This document shows positions 36,316 to 44,014 of a stretch of DNA of 64,000 nt, one piece after another. The stretch is from the NCBI RefSeq assembly GCF_002077175.1, contig NZ_CP014943.1:2046001-2110000 (forward strand), written 5' to 3'. A program made the position numbers and the translations under genes. The notes under the pieces were generated by a model, which saw nothing but the letters and a program-made list of their open reading frames with translations, did not search any database and was not told the DNA's origin. Position 1 is the first letter of the stretch. Each line of letters begins with the position of its first letter. This DNA comes from Colwellia sp. PAMC 21821 (lineage in GTDB: Bacteria; Pseudomonadota; Gammaproteobacteria; Enterobacterales; Alteromonadaceae).

Positions 36316-38013
36316 TTAATCACCCAACAAATTCAAGGTACTGATATAGAAATTAGCATCGACCTTAAATTTCAGTTTCACTGTTTCATGGTTATCTTTA
36401 GTTCGTTGTTCATCAATGCTCATTTTTTCCCATTTAGTCGAAGGCGATAACCACATGGCTTTGCCGTCAATAAATACCCGTACCGGCATATTAAAGCCCT
36501 CGATAACATTACTCCAACGATATTGCATTTGGTTATTTTTAATAAAATACTCTAGGGTTGGAATGCGAATGTCACGTAGGTATTGGTCAAACACCTTGCT
36601 TAAATCTTTGCCCGATTGATCACTGATATAACTTTCAACTTGCGCTGTTTCTACCACACCATGATAAAACGTTTGGTTTAATCCGCGTAAAATACTACGC
36701 CAAGTTTCATCATTATTGATGATTTGGCGAATAGTGTGCAACATGCTGCCACCTTTGTCATACATGTCACCTGAGCCTTCTTGATGTAAGCCATATTGGC
36801 CTATAATCGGGCTTTTATTCTGAATGTTTAAGCGCTTGCCTCGAATATATTCAAAGGCTTTTTCTTTATCATAGTGATACTCCAAGAATAAACTTTCTGA
36901 GTAACTGGTAAAGCTTTCGTGTATCCACATATCGGCAATGTCATTGTGGGTAATGTTATTCGCAAACCATTCATGACCCGACTCGTGCACAATAATAAAG
37001 TCAAATAGCATCCCCGCGCCTGTTTGGCTGCGATCACGGCCTAAATAGCCATTTTGATAACCATTGCCATAGGTTACAGAGCTTTGATGTTCCATGCCCA
37101 AATAAGGCGCTTCAACAAGCTTAAAGCTGTCTTGGTAGAATGGATAAGGGCCAAACCAATATTCGAATGCTTGAATAGTCCGCTTAGCATCTTTGAACTG
37201 TTTTTTGGCTTTGTCGATATGGTCGCGTAAAACATAATAATCCATGTCGAGCTGACCTAACTCTCCTTGATATTGCTCACCAAAATGCACGTAATCACCG
37301 ATGTTAATGTTGATACCATAATTATTAATTGGGTTGACAACTTGCCAGTGAAAGGTTTTGGTTTTGCGAAATTTATTATGCTGAACGTTAACTAAGCGAC
37401 CGTTCGATACATTCATTAAATGCTCAGGTACTTCAACACTGATCATTGCTCCTTGATCTGGTTCGTCGTAGGCGTGATCTTTATTTGGCCACCAGATACT
37501 GGCGCCTAAACCTTGGCATGACGAAGCAATGAAGTCATTACCGTTATCATCTTTGCTCCAGGTGATACCGCCGTCCCAAGGTGCGCGAACAGCTTCATGA
37601 GGCATGCCTGAAAAGTGCATCGTTAGTTGGTACTCTTTGCCAACTTCTTGTGCTTGGTTAATGCTAATAAAATACGAGTAACCTAATTGTTCTACCGCTA
37701 ATAAAGTACCGTTTTGCTCCACTTTTGTGAGCTGCATTGGTGCCTGTAATTCAATTTGTAGACGCTTCTTCTCTGACAGCACGGTGTACTTCATGGTGTT
37801 GGTGCCAGAAATACTTTTGTTTAAAGGGTCTACACTAATATCTAACTCATAATGGCTTAAATCCCACCATGCTCTTTCAGGCGTTATGGTGCCACGAAGG
37901 ATATTTTGATGGTGATCATCGATTACACGTTTAGGAAATAAATCAGCCGTAGCTTGGTTGCCTGTTATTAGGCTAAGCAGCAGTAGTATTGAAACAATAA
38001 TTTTGAGGTACAT
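36316..38013 (-). CDS. M1-family aminopeptidase, secreted
   Basis: About 565 residues. After a signal peptide (about 1-23) comes an M1 N-terminal beta domain and the catalytic domain with HESGHEW near residue 340 and the third-ligand glutamate in WIHESFTSYSE. The substrate-anchoring GxMEN motif appears as GMEH, a variation that could alter N-terminal recognition. There is no large C-terminal helical domain, so it is the short M1 form. I prefer the ATG at 38013 because it begins the leader; an upstream ATG at 38049 would add 12 residues, and neither has a clear ribosome site. Confidence 0.88.
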   Translation of the reverse strand: MYLKIIVSILLLLSLITGNQATADLFPKRVIDDHHQNILRGTITPERAWWDLSHYELDISVDPLNKSISGTNTMKYTVLSEKKRLQIELQAPMQLTKVEQNGTLLAVEQLGYSYFISINQAQEVGKEYQLTMHFSGMPHEAVRAPWDGGITWSKDDNGNDFIASSCQGLGASIWWPNKDHAYDEPDQGAMISVEVPEHLMNVSNGRLVNVQHNKFRKTKTFHWQVVNPINNYGININIGDYVHFGEQYQGELGQLDMDYYVLRDHIDKAKKQFKDAKRTIQAFEYWFGPYPFYQDSFKLVEAPYLGMEHQSSVTYGNGYQNGYLGRDRSQTGAGMLFDFIIVHESGHEWFANNITHNDIADMWIHESFTSYSESLFLEYHYDKEKAFEYIRGKRLNIQNKSPIIGQYGLHQEGSGDMYDKGGSMLHTIRQIINNDETWRSILRGLNQTFYHGVVETAQVESYISDQSGKDLSKVFDQYLRDIRIPTLEYFIKNNQMQYRWSNVIEGFNMPVRVFIDGKAMWLSPSTKWEKMSIDEQRTKDNHETVKLKFKVDANFYISTLNLLGD

Positions 38014-38055
38014 AGGCGATAATTGGCAGTAGTTGGTAATAGCAAGCATGAATAT

Positions 38056-38082
38056 AAAAAGCAGCGATTAACGCTGCTTTTT
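38056..38082 (-). terminator. Terminator of cytochrome c4 gene
   Basis: AAAAAGCAGCG/CGCTGCTTTTT, an 11-bp perfect stem with a 5-nt loop, 41 bp beyond the cytochrome stop on the leftward strand. The stem itself ends in a T-run. Confidence 0.85.
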
Positions 38083-38123
38083 TACATAATAAACTTTACG
38101 CGCTAATTAAATAGCGAGCGTTA

Positions 38124-38744
38124 TTATTTTAAAGATGACATGTATTGCGACAGCGCGGCAATTTCATCGTCAGTTAAATTAGCCGCAACACCTTGCATCA
38201 TGCCATTAAGGTCATTATTACGTGAACCGTTACGAAATTTTTCTAATTGAATTTTTAAGTATTCAGCATTTTGGCTAGCAAGGGCAGGGAAACCTGCACT
38301 AGGCATGCCCTTACCGTTAATACCATGACAAGCAACACATGCGGTAACTTCCATTTCAGCGTTACCGCCTAAATAAAGTTTTTTGCCTAAAGCGTCAGCG
38401 TTGCCCGTACCAGCGGTTATTTTTTGGCTGGCATAAAATGCGGCAACGTCAGCCATGTCTTGTTCGCTAAGTGCCATAGACATGCCACCCATAACAGGGT
38501 CAACACGGCCTGATTTACCACCCGATGTCATGCCTAATTTGAATTCGGTAAGCTGTTTAACTAAGTAACTAGCACTTTGCCCAGCCAATTTAGGGTACAT
38601 AGGCACAAGGCTATTACCGTCAGCGCCATGACAAGCAGCACACATAGCTGATTTGCCTTTACCTGCTTCGGCATTACCTTCAGCTGCATTGGCTGTAGCG
38701 ATAGCACTTAATCCTAATAAAACAGTAATGATAAATTTTTTCAT
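38124..38744 (-). CDS. Diheme cytochrome c4
   Basis: A 206-residue periplasmic electron carrier. Signal peptide about 1-20; two c-type heme motifs CAACH (35-39) and CVACH (136-140); methionine ligands are probable in DPVMGGMSM and LNGMMQGV. Size and two-domain symmetry match cytochrome c4, which donates electrons to terminal oxidases. A larger tetraheme relative lies immediately upstream on the same strand, and engB beyond that; cytochrome c4 next to engB is a conserved gammaproteobacterial arrangement. Confidence 0.93.
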   Translation of the reverse strand: MKKFIITVLLGLSAIATANAAEGNAEAGKGKSAMCAACHGADGNSLVPMYPKLAGQSASYLVKQLTEFKLGMTSGGKSGRVDPVMGGMSMALSEQDMADVAAFYASQKITAGTGNADALGKKLYLGGNAEMEVTACVACHGINGKGMPSAGFPALASQNAEYLKIQLEKFRNGSRNNDLNGMMQGVAANLTDDEIAALSQYMSSLK

Positions 38745-38909
38745 TGGTTTAGTCTCTGCTTGTCGTAAACACGATAAATGGTTTACTTCTAAAATTTGTT
38801 AACTAGATTGCTTTGCATTCTACACGATTTTAGTGATTGTGAAATAATGACGTTAAGAAAATCAAACAATTGTTTAGTTGTTCGGCATGAGTTCGTAATG
38901 CAAATACAA

Positions 38910-38936
38910 GAAGGGCAGCGATATTCGCTGCCCTTC
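38910..38936 (-). terminator. Probable terminator of tetraheme cytochrome gene
   Basis: GAAGGGCAGCG/CGCTGCCCTTC, an 11-bp perfect stem with a 5-nt loop, 36 bp past the stop on the leftward strand, followed by TTGTATTT. The stem core AGCAGCG/GGGCAGCG resembles that of the neighbouring c4 terminator. Confidence 0.75.
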
Positions 38937-38971
38937 ACATTAATTTATAACGTTATAAATTTTCAATAAAT

Positions 38972-40198
38972 TTATTTCATTGATGCCATATATTTGGCTA
39001 ACTCGTCCATGTCGCTAACAGAAAGCTTTGAAGCAACACTTTGCATCATGGTGTTGTAATCGTTATTACGCTCACCTTTTTTAAAGCTCATTAACTGTGC
39101 TTTTATGTAGGCTTCGTTTTGGCCAGCAATGGTTGGAAATCCTGCTTTGTTCATGCCTTTACCGCTCACACCATGACAAGCAACACAAGCCGTGATTTTA
39201 CGCTTAACGTTACCACCAAAATAAAGCTTTTTGCCAATATCAGAGCCGGCTAATTCTGCAACAGCAACTTTTTGTGTGGCATAAAAGCTCGCAATTTCTA
39301 ACATGTCTTGTTCACTTAATGCTGCAGCCATAGGTCCCATAACTGGATTCTGGCGAGTACCTGCTTTAAATTCTTGCAACTGTTTTATGATGTAATCAGC
39401 ACTTTGACCCGCAAGTTTCGGATAAATAGCTACAGGGCTGTTGCCATCGGCGCCGTGACAAGCTGCACATGTAGCCGATTTTGCTTTACCAGCAATTACT
39501 TCAGCCGTTACAGGAGCTGCAGGCATCACTCTACGCGATACCACGTTTGCAACCGCGGCAGGGTCGGCAAAGTAAGCCGCCATATCAGCAATGTCATCTT
39601 CAGTCATGTTGCCAGCAAATTGGTTCATGGCGTAGTTAACACGATCTTTATGTTTGAAATTCATTAACTGTTTAGCAATGTATTCAGCGTGTTGATTAGC
39701 TAAATTAGGATAAATTAAAACTTCACTGTTACCTTCGCGACCATGACAACCGATACATGAGGCAATGTTACGTGAAGCATCACCTAATTCGTATAAACTT
39801 TTGCCCGCTGCTGGGTTTGGTACGTAGGCCACTGGTGCTGCACTACCTGAAGCACCAGCGTCTGCTGAACCTGCATCTTGGCTGCCACCGTCATGTGGTA
39901 AATCAGCAAAATATGCGGCAAGGTCAGCCATATCTTGTTCAGATAACGGTGCTGCCATTGGACCCATTAATGGGTTTTTACGATCTCCAGATTTAAATGC
40001 TTTTAACTGTTTGACAATATAATCAGCATGTTGACCGGCTAAGTTAGGGAATGTATCGCTAGCGCCAATGCCATTTGAGCCATGACATGCCGCACAAGTC
40101 GCTGCCTTAGTTTTACCAGCGTCAACATCGCCCGACGCAGCTACAGCAATATTAATACTTAATAGTGTTAAAAATAACGAAGTTAAAATATGTTTCAT
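38972..40198 (-). CDS. Tetraheme cytochrome c, internally duplicated c4
   Basis: A 408-residue exported cytochrome with four CxxCH sites at 35-39, 148-152, 244-248 and 338-342. Each half is a complete c4-like pair: residues about 20-215 and about 230-408. The second half is very close to the adjacent diheme c4 gene (shared CAACHGADGNS and CVACHG-x-GKGM motifs). An Ala/Gly/Ser-rich linker (about 101-128) joins domains 1 and 2. It probably carries electrons in the periplasm between the bc1 complex and oxidases. Signal peptide about 1-21. It is separated from the c4 gene by a terminator, so the two are likely separate units. Confidence 0.9.
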   Translation of the reverse strand: MKHILTSLFLTLLSINIAVAASGDVDAGKTKAATCAACHGSNGIGASDTFPNLAGQHADYIVKQLKAFKSGDRKNPLMGPMAAPLSEQDMADLAAYFADLPHDGGSQDAGSADAGASGSAAPVAYVPNPAAGKSLYELGDASRNIASCIGCHGREGNSEVLIYPNLANQHAEYIAKQLMNFKHKDRVNYAMNQFAGNMTEDDIADMAAYFADPAAVANVVSRRVMPAAPVTAEVIAGKAKSATCAACHGADGNSPVAIYPKLAGQSADYIIKQLQEFKAGTRQNPVMGPMAAALSEQDMLEIASFYATQKVAVAELAGSDIGKKLYFGGNVKRKITACVACHGVSGKGMNKAGFPTIAGQNEAYIKAQLMSFKKGERNNDYNTMMQSVASKLSVSDMDELAKYMASMK

Positions 40199-40230
40199 AA
40201 CAAAACTCTCAACATGCTTTTGTGTTTATT

Positions 40231-40246
40231 ATTGAATGCATTCAAT
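40231..40246. promoter_or_regulatory. 16-bp perfect palindrome in the cytochrome promoter region
   Basis: ATTGAATGCATTCAAT is a perfect palindrome 33 bp upstream of the tetraheme cytochrome start, in the divergent gap with engB. It is not an FNR box. It could be an operator for the cytochrome gene. Confidence 0.4.
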
Positions 40247-40331
40247 AAGCTTAAAAATCGGCAACATCATACACCATTAAAGCACTTTAGAGGGATTTTT
40301 AGCTAATTTTTTTACCAAAAATTGAATACAA

Positions 40332-40362
40332 TTGCATCTTTAATGTGAAAAAACGATATAAT
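40332..40362 (+). promoter_or_regulatory. Probable engB promoter
   Basis: A perfect TATAAT (40357-40362) lies 32 bp before the engB start. The best -35 candidate is TTGCAT (40332-40337) at a rather long 19-bp spacing. Confidence 0.5.
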
Positions 40363-40394
40363 GCGGTTTTTATTTATATTGTTGGATCTAAATC

Positions 40395-41051
40395 TTGTCA
40401 TCTACAGCCATTCATCTTAGCAAAGCGACTTTTACCCTTAGCGCACCCGATATCCGTCGTTTACCCGCAGATAGTGGTATTGAAGTTGCTTTTGCAGGTC
40501 GCTCTAACGCCGGTAAATCAAGTGCGTTAAACACATTAACTAATCAAAGAAGCCTTGCGCGTACCAGTAAAACACCGGGACGAACTCAGCTTATTAACAT
40601 TTTTGAAATTGCCGAAAACAAGCGTTTAGTCGATTTACCTGGCTATGGTTTTGCTAAAGTGCCAATGGAAATGAAGAAAAAATGGCAAAAAGCACTTGGC
40701 GAATACCTAGAAAAGCGCGAGTGCTTGAAAGGCTTAGTCATATTAATGGATATACGCCACCCACTAAAAGATCTTGATATGGATCTTATTCAATGGGCTG
40801 CAGACGGCGAATTACCCGTTTTAGCGCTATTAACAAAAAGCGATAAGCTGTCTCAAGGTAAAGTGAGTGCGCAAGTACACTTCGTTAAAAAAGAATTAGC
40901 AGCACTAAACGCTGATATTAAGGTACAGGCGTTTTCGTCGTTAAAACGCACAGGCTCAGAGCAGGCTGATAAAGTGATTTGCGACTGGTTCCAAGATGAG
41001 AACATTCAAGCGTTAAATGAATCAGACGAAGCGCCTTTAATCGAAGAGTAA
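40395..41051 (+). CDS. engB: Ribosome-biogenesis GTPase EngB (YihA)
   Basis: A 218-residue GTPase. G1 [10 protein letters not shown]3 DLPGYGF and G4 TKSD are all present; the length matches EngB/YihA/YsxC. It is needed for late assembly of the large ribosomal subunit. The start is TTG at 40395; the N-terminal sequence lines up with E. coli YihA from there ([12 protein letters not shown]), and no ATG is available nearby. In E. coli the gene follows polA and spf; here about 13 kb separates polA from engB. Confidence 0.95.
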   Translation: MSSTAIHLSKATFTLSAPDIRRLPADSGIEVAFAGRSNAGKSSALNTLTNQRSLARTSKTPGRTQLINIFEIAENKRLVDLPGYGFAKVPMEMKKKWQKALGEYLEKRECLKGLVILMDIRHPLKDLDMDLIQWAADGELPVLALLTKSDKLSQGKVSAQVHFVKKELAALNADIKVQAFSSLKRTGSEQADKVICDWFQDENIQALNESDEAPLIEE

Positions 41052-41081
41052 TTGCAATATAATTGCAACATGAATGCATTC

Positions 41082-41112
41082 AAAAACGCCTCGAATTATC
41101 GGGGCGTTTTTA
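41082..41112 (+). terminator. Rho-independent terminator of engB
   Basis: AAAAACGCCTCG pairs with CGGGGCGTTTTT (one G-T wobble) across a short loop. The T-run is part of the stem end. It lies 31 bp after engB, before the convergent msr operon. Confidence 0.85.
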
Positions 41113-41161
41113 TATTCAGCATACCAGCCAAAGCGTGTAACTACCTTGTTATACTCATAAA

Positions 41162-41689
41162 CTAATTGCTCGTGACGTCGATACCTGCAGTGACTAACTT
41201 TTCATAATTCACATGTTTGTTAAAACGCTGCATTAACAGTTGTAATTTTGGGTGAATATATCGTTGGCAAAAAGGTCGACTCGGTGCGGAGTATAGGTAA
41301 TCGGTTAACGCGACTTTATTGGCTTTAAAGTCTTGAAAGGGTAATACTTTAGTAATTACCTTTTCGTCAAAGTCAGATTGTAATTCACGCAAAATATCAT
41401 TGCTTTTTTCTGCTTGTTCAACACTATATGTATAAATAGCAGAGCGATATTTGTTACGCATTGAGTGAACAGCAGTACAAGCATGTGTATGTAAATGAAT
41501 GCTGATCAAATCGACTAATGAAATAACATTTGGCTCAAAATATACTTCAATGGCTTCAGAAAATTGCGTATTTGTACCAGTAGAGCTTATCCACCCTTGA
41601 TTGATTTTTACAATCCCATTTAATGATGCAAATACGCCTTCGGTACACCAATGACATCCGCCACCTAACCCAACTTTGCTTGTTGTCAC
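41162..41689 (-). CDS. MsrA-family protein with GCHWC active site
   Basis: About 175 residues, related to peptide-methionine (S)-S-oxide reductase. The catalytic motif is GGGCHWCTEG (Cys12 and Cys15), not the classical GCFWG, leaving a CxxC pair. It is the last gene of msrB-msrA-msrA2. The start is uncertain: GTG at 41689 lies 7 nt after the msrA stop and gives a normal MsrA N-terminus; an in-frame ATG at 41749 would overlap msrA by 53 nt and one at 41806 by 110 nt. Downstream residues that shape the sulfoxide pocket diverge from MsrA, so the substrate may differ. Confidence 0.75.
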   Translation of the reverse strand: MTTSKVGLGGGCHWCTEGVFASLNGIVKINQGWISSTGTNTQFSEAIEVYFEPNVISLVDLISIHLHTHACTAVHSMRNKYRSAIYTYSVEQAEKSNDILRELQSDFDEKVITKVLPFQDFKANKVALTDYLYSAPSRPFCQRYIHPKLQLLMQRFNKHVNYEKLVTAGIDVTSN

Positions 41690-41696
41690 TGGCAGG

Positions 41697-42194
41697 TTAT
41701 TTTTCAGGTAGCACCCAGTCGGCGCGTGGAAAATGGCAAGTGTAGCCATTGGGCACACGCTGTAAATAATCTTGATGCTCAACCTCAGCTTGCCAAAAAT
41801 CGCCAACAGGCTCTACTTCAGTAACCACTTTTCCTGGCCACAAACCAGAAGCATTAACATCTGCTATGGTTTTGTCAGCGATAGATTTTTGCGCTGGGCT
41901 AGTGTAATAAATTGCTGAGCGATATTCGCTACCAAGATCGTTACCTTGTCTATTTTCTGTTGTAGGATCATGTATTTGAAAGAATAGTTCTAAAATTTTT
42001 CGATACCCGATCACAGTATTATCAAAATACACTTCAAGGCCTTCGGCATGATTACCGTGGTTTCGGTAAGTCGCATTTTTAACATCGCCACCAGTATAAC
42101 CAGCAGACGTTTTAGTAATGCCTGGTAACTTACGTATTAAATCTTGCATGCCCCAAAAGCAACCACCGGCTAGAACAGCTCGTTCAATGGTCAT
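41697..42194 (-). CDS. msrA: Peptide-methionine (S)-S-oxide reductase MsrA
   Basis: A 165-residue enzyme with the classical GGCFWG active site (Cys12), the GYTGG segment and [10 protein letters not shown], all typical of MsrA. It repairs the S-epimer of methionine sulfoxide in proteins. No signal peptide, so it is cytosolic. It starts 3 bp after msrB and is followed 7 bp later by a second MsrA-like gene; the three clearly form one operon against oxidative damage. Confidence 0.95.
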   Translation of the reverse strand: MTIERAVLAGGCFWGMQDLIRKLPGITKTSAGYTGGDVKNATYRNHGNHAEGLEVYFDNTVIGYRKILELFFQIHDPTTENRQGNDLGSEYRSAIYYTSPAQKSIADKTIADVNASGLWPGKVVTEVEPVGDFWQAEVEHQDYLQRVPNGYTCHFPRADWVLPEK

Positions 42195-42197
42195 ATT

Positions 42198-42641
42198 TTA
42201 TCCCTCTACTTGTGGTAAATAGGCTTCATACCCTTCAGCGATCATATTGTCACGATGAATAAATTTTAGCGAAGCCGAATTAATACAATAACGTAAGCCG
42301 CCTTGTGCCACAGGACCATCGTTAAATACATGGCCTAAGTGACTATCGCCATGAGTTGAACGAACTTCTGTACGCACCATGCCATGAGTATCATCAGTAA
42401 GCTCATTTACATTTGTGCTTTCAATGGGCTTACTAAAACTCGGCCAACCACAGCCAGCATCAAACTTGTCAGCAGAGGCAAACAAAGGCTCGCCTGAAAC
42501 AACATCGACATAAATACCAGGTGCAGTATTTTCTAATAGTTCGCCAGTCCAAGGGCGTTCGGTGCCGCTTTCTTGGGTTACACGATATTGTTCAGCGGTT
42601 AACGCAGCAACAGCATCGTTTGATTTTGTATATTGTGACAT
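42198..42641 (-). CDS. msrB: Peptide-methionine (R)-S-oxide reductase MsrB
   Basis: About 147 residues. The catalytic cysteine is in RYCINSASL, and the GCGWPSF and HLGHVF motifs are intact. The structural zinc cysteines found in many MsrB proteins are missing (the first CxxC position reads VDVVSG), so this is the zinc-free form. It reduces the R-epimer and complements MsrA. The start at 42641 is set by AGGAG 5 nt upstream; an ATG two codons earlier overlaps that region. First gene of the operon. Confidence 0.94.
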   Translation of the reverse strand: MSQYTKSNDAVAALTAEQYRVTQESGTERPWTGELLENTAPGIYVDVVSGEPLFASADKFDAGCGWPSFSKPIESTNVNELTDDTHGMVRTEVRSTHGDSHLGHVFNDGPVAQGGLRYCINSASLKFIHRDNMIAEGYEAYLPQVEG

Positions 42642-42929
42642 AAGCACTCCTGAGTAGCTTGATGGCGATTAATGACTTATTAATGCAATAAATAAATGAA
42701 ATATTATCCTGATCAATACTGCTTAACAATAGACCGGAAAGTTAAGGATTAATTCACTAATGTATTGAATCTATATTGAGCAATAATTCGATATAACAAG
42801 GTTTAGGTGAGGTAAACCGGCCTAAAAGCACAAACCTGCTATATTTAATAGGCGATTATCGCAAACTCGAGTTTACTTAGAAGTGAGTTGTTTCGTAGGC
42901 CTTGTCGAACTTTCAACAAGGAACATAAA

Positions 42930-43391
42930 ATGAACTTCAAATTAACTATAGTATTACTAGCCACTATTGCTTGTTTTAACGCAAATGCCGAAAATTGGAA
43001 TAAACAACAAACTGAAGTATGGAATATTGTCTTGGCTTCATATGAAGATATCGACAAACGAGATATCAATTGGACCGATAAATGGGTAACCCAAGATGCC
43101 ATGGTATGGGGCAGCAGTACGCCAATGCCTCGTAGTCGCAGTGCGATAAAACGTTGGGAAAAATTCAGCTTTGAAGATGGAACAATTAACAACGTTGCAG
43201 AATACAGCCCGACCGCAATTGTTGTTCATGGCGACACAGCGGTTACTCATTATTACTATTCTAATGGCACTACGTCTAAAAAAGGAGACCAAAAAGTTAC
43301 TCATGGTCGTTGTAGTGATGTCTTAGTTAGAGATAACAAAGCGTGGAAATTTGTCGCTTGGCATTGCGCAGAGGAACCGAAAAAGCATTAA
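42930..43391 (+). CDS. Secreted NTF2-like (SnoaL/DUF4440-type) protein
   Basis: About 153 residues: a signal peptide (about 1-20, cleaving after NANA) and a single NTF2-like cone domain resembling DUF4440/SnoaL proteins. The start at 42930 has AAGGA 8 nt upstream; an earlier in-frame ATG (42888) would precede the leader with basic residues. These domains bind small ligands or act as simple enzymes; no catalytic residues can be assigned. Monocistronic and divergent from the msr operon. Confidence 0.72.
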   Translation: MNFKLTIVLLATIACFNANAENWNKQQTEVWNIVLASYEDIDKRDINWTDKWVTQDAMVWGSSTPMPRSRSAIKRWEKFSFEDGTINNVAEYSPTAIVVHGDTAVTHYYYSNGTTSKKGDQKVTHGRCSDVLVRDNKAWKFVAWHCAEEPKKH

Positions 43392-43455
43392 TTGATTAAG
43401 TAATGGAATCAAAATTAATTTTCGGTAAGAGGGGGTTACGACGAATTTCAGACAT

Positions 43456-43486
43456 AAAAAAACCGATGGCTAAAGGGGCCATCGGT
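43456..43486 (-). terminator. Rho-independent terminator of candidate sRNA B
   Basis: A 9-bp perfect stem (43462-43470/43478-43486) followed on the leftward strand by seven T. No protein gene ends into it. Confidence 0.85.
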
Positions 43487-43543
43487 ATAGAAGCTTGGGG
43501 AAGCTAAATTCAAAATTAATACAACAGGTGTTCTAACGAGAAC
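43456..43543 (-). ncRNA. Candidate small RNA B (paralogue of the RNA at 27685-27778)
   Basis: A leftward transcript of about 88 nt in the 623-bp gap before the PEP-CTERM gene. It begins about 7 nt after TATAAT and ends at a Rho-independent terminator (ACCGATGGC/GCCATCGGT, then seven T). Shared with RNA A in the same order: CTTGTTC...GAACAC forming a TGTTC/GAACA stem with a different loop, TGTTGT, TAATTT, and AGCTTCCCCA. Here CCCC is the tetraloop of an AGCTT/AAGCT hairpin. No ORF, and no leftward gene nearby that this terminator could serve. Shared promoter, body motifs and architecture show common descent; function is inferred only from the C-rich loop. Confidence 0.75.
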
Positions 43544-43549
43544 AAGTTC

Positions 43550-43586
43550 ATTATAGAGCAAGAACTCTAAAAGTAAAGCCTTTACT
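43550..43586 (-). promoter_or_regulatory. Promoter of candidate sRNA B with palindromes
   Basis: On the leftward strand TATAAT (43555-43550) is preceded by TTTACT (43577-43572) with a 16-bp spacer. The spacer contains TAGAG-N6-CTCTA (43554-43569), the same palindrome type as in promoter A. AGTAAAG-C-CTTTACT (43572-43586) is a second palindrome covering the -35. The rest of the 43392-44014 gap (43587-44014) is AT-rich and shows nothing else I can name. Confidence 0.7.
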
Positions 43587-44014
43587 CTAAAATAATTAAT
43601 TTTATTCAGGATTACGCAAATTTTGGTGTGTAGTGCGTCATAATGAACTATTCGTTATTTATGACGGGAATTTGAAGCATAATCTACAATGATTACGGGA
43701 AATTTTATCAGGTATTATAAATCAAGAGCTTTAATTTATTGATCATAATTTATCTATAAATAAGAAAATAAATGAATAAGAGTTTCACTTTTTTTAAAGA
43801 TTAACAGGTCTAATAACTGTCAGGTATTTTTACAATACAACACTCTTTAGAAAACAGGCTTTTTGTAAATATAATCATTTTCAAGCGCTTATCAGAGCTG
43901 GTATCAATTATGCTTTATACACATAACTGATGAATATTCTGCTGTTAAGAATAGTAGCAATTTAATTAAGAGGTATAAGTTGCTTAGATAATTCCCTTTG
44001 TCTGAGGATCTATA

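Noticed and set aside
41162-41689. Second msrA-like gene considered as a decaying pseudogene
   Set aside because: The frame is intact over its whole length, with a coherent GCHWC active site and tight operon spacing.
41690-41806. N-terminal extension of the GCHWC MsrA-like gene into msrA
   Set aside because: The extra residues do not resemble MsrA and would overlap the real msrA by up to 110 nt; GTG 41689 gives a normal N-terminus.
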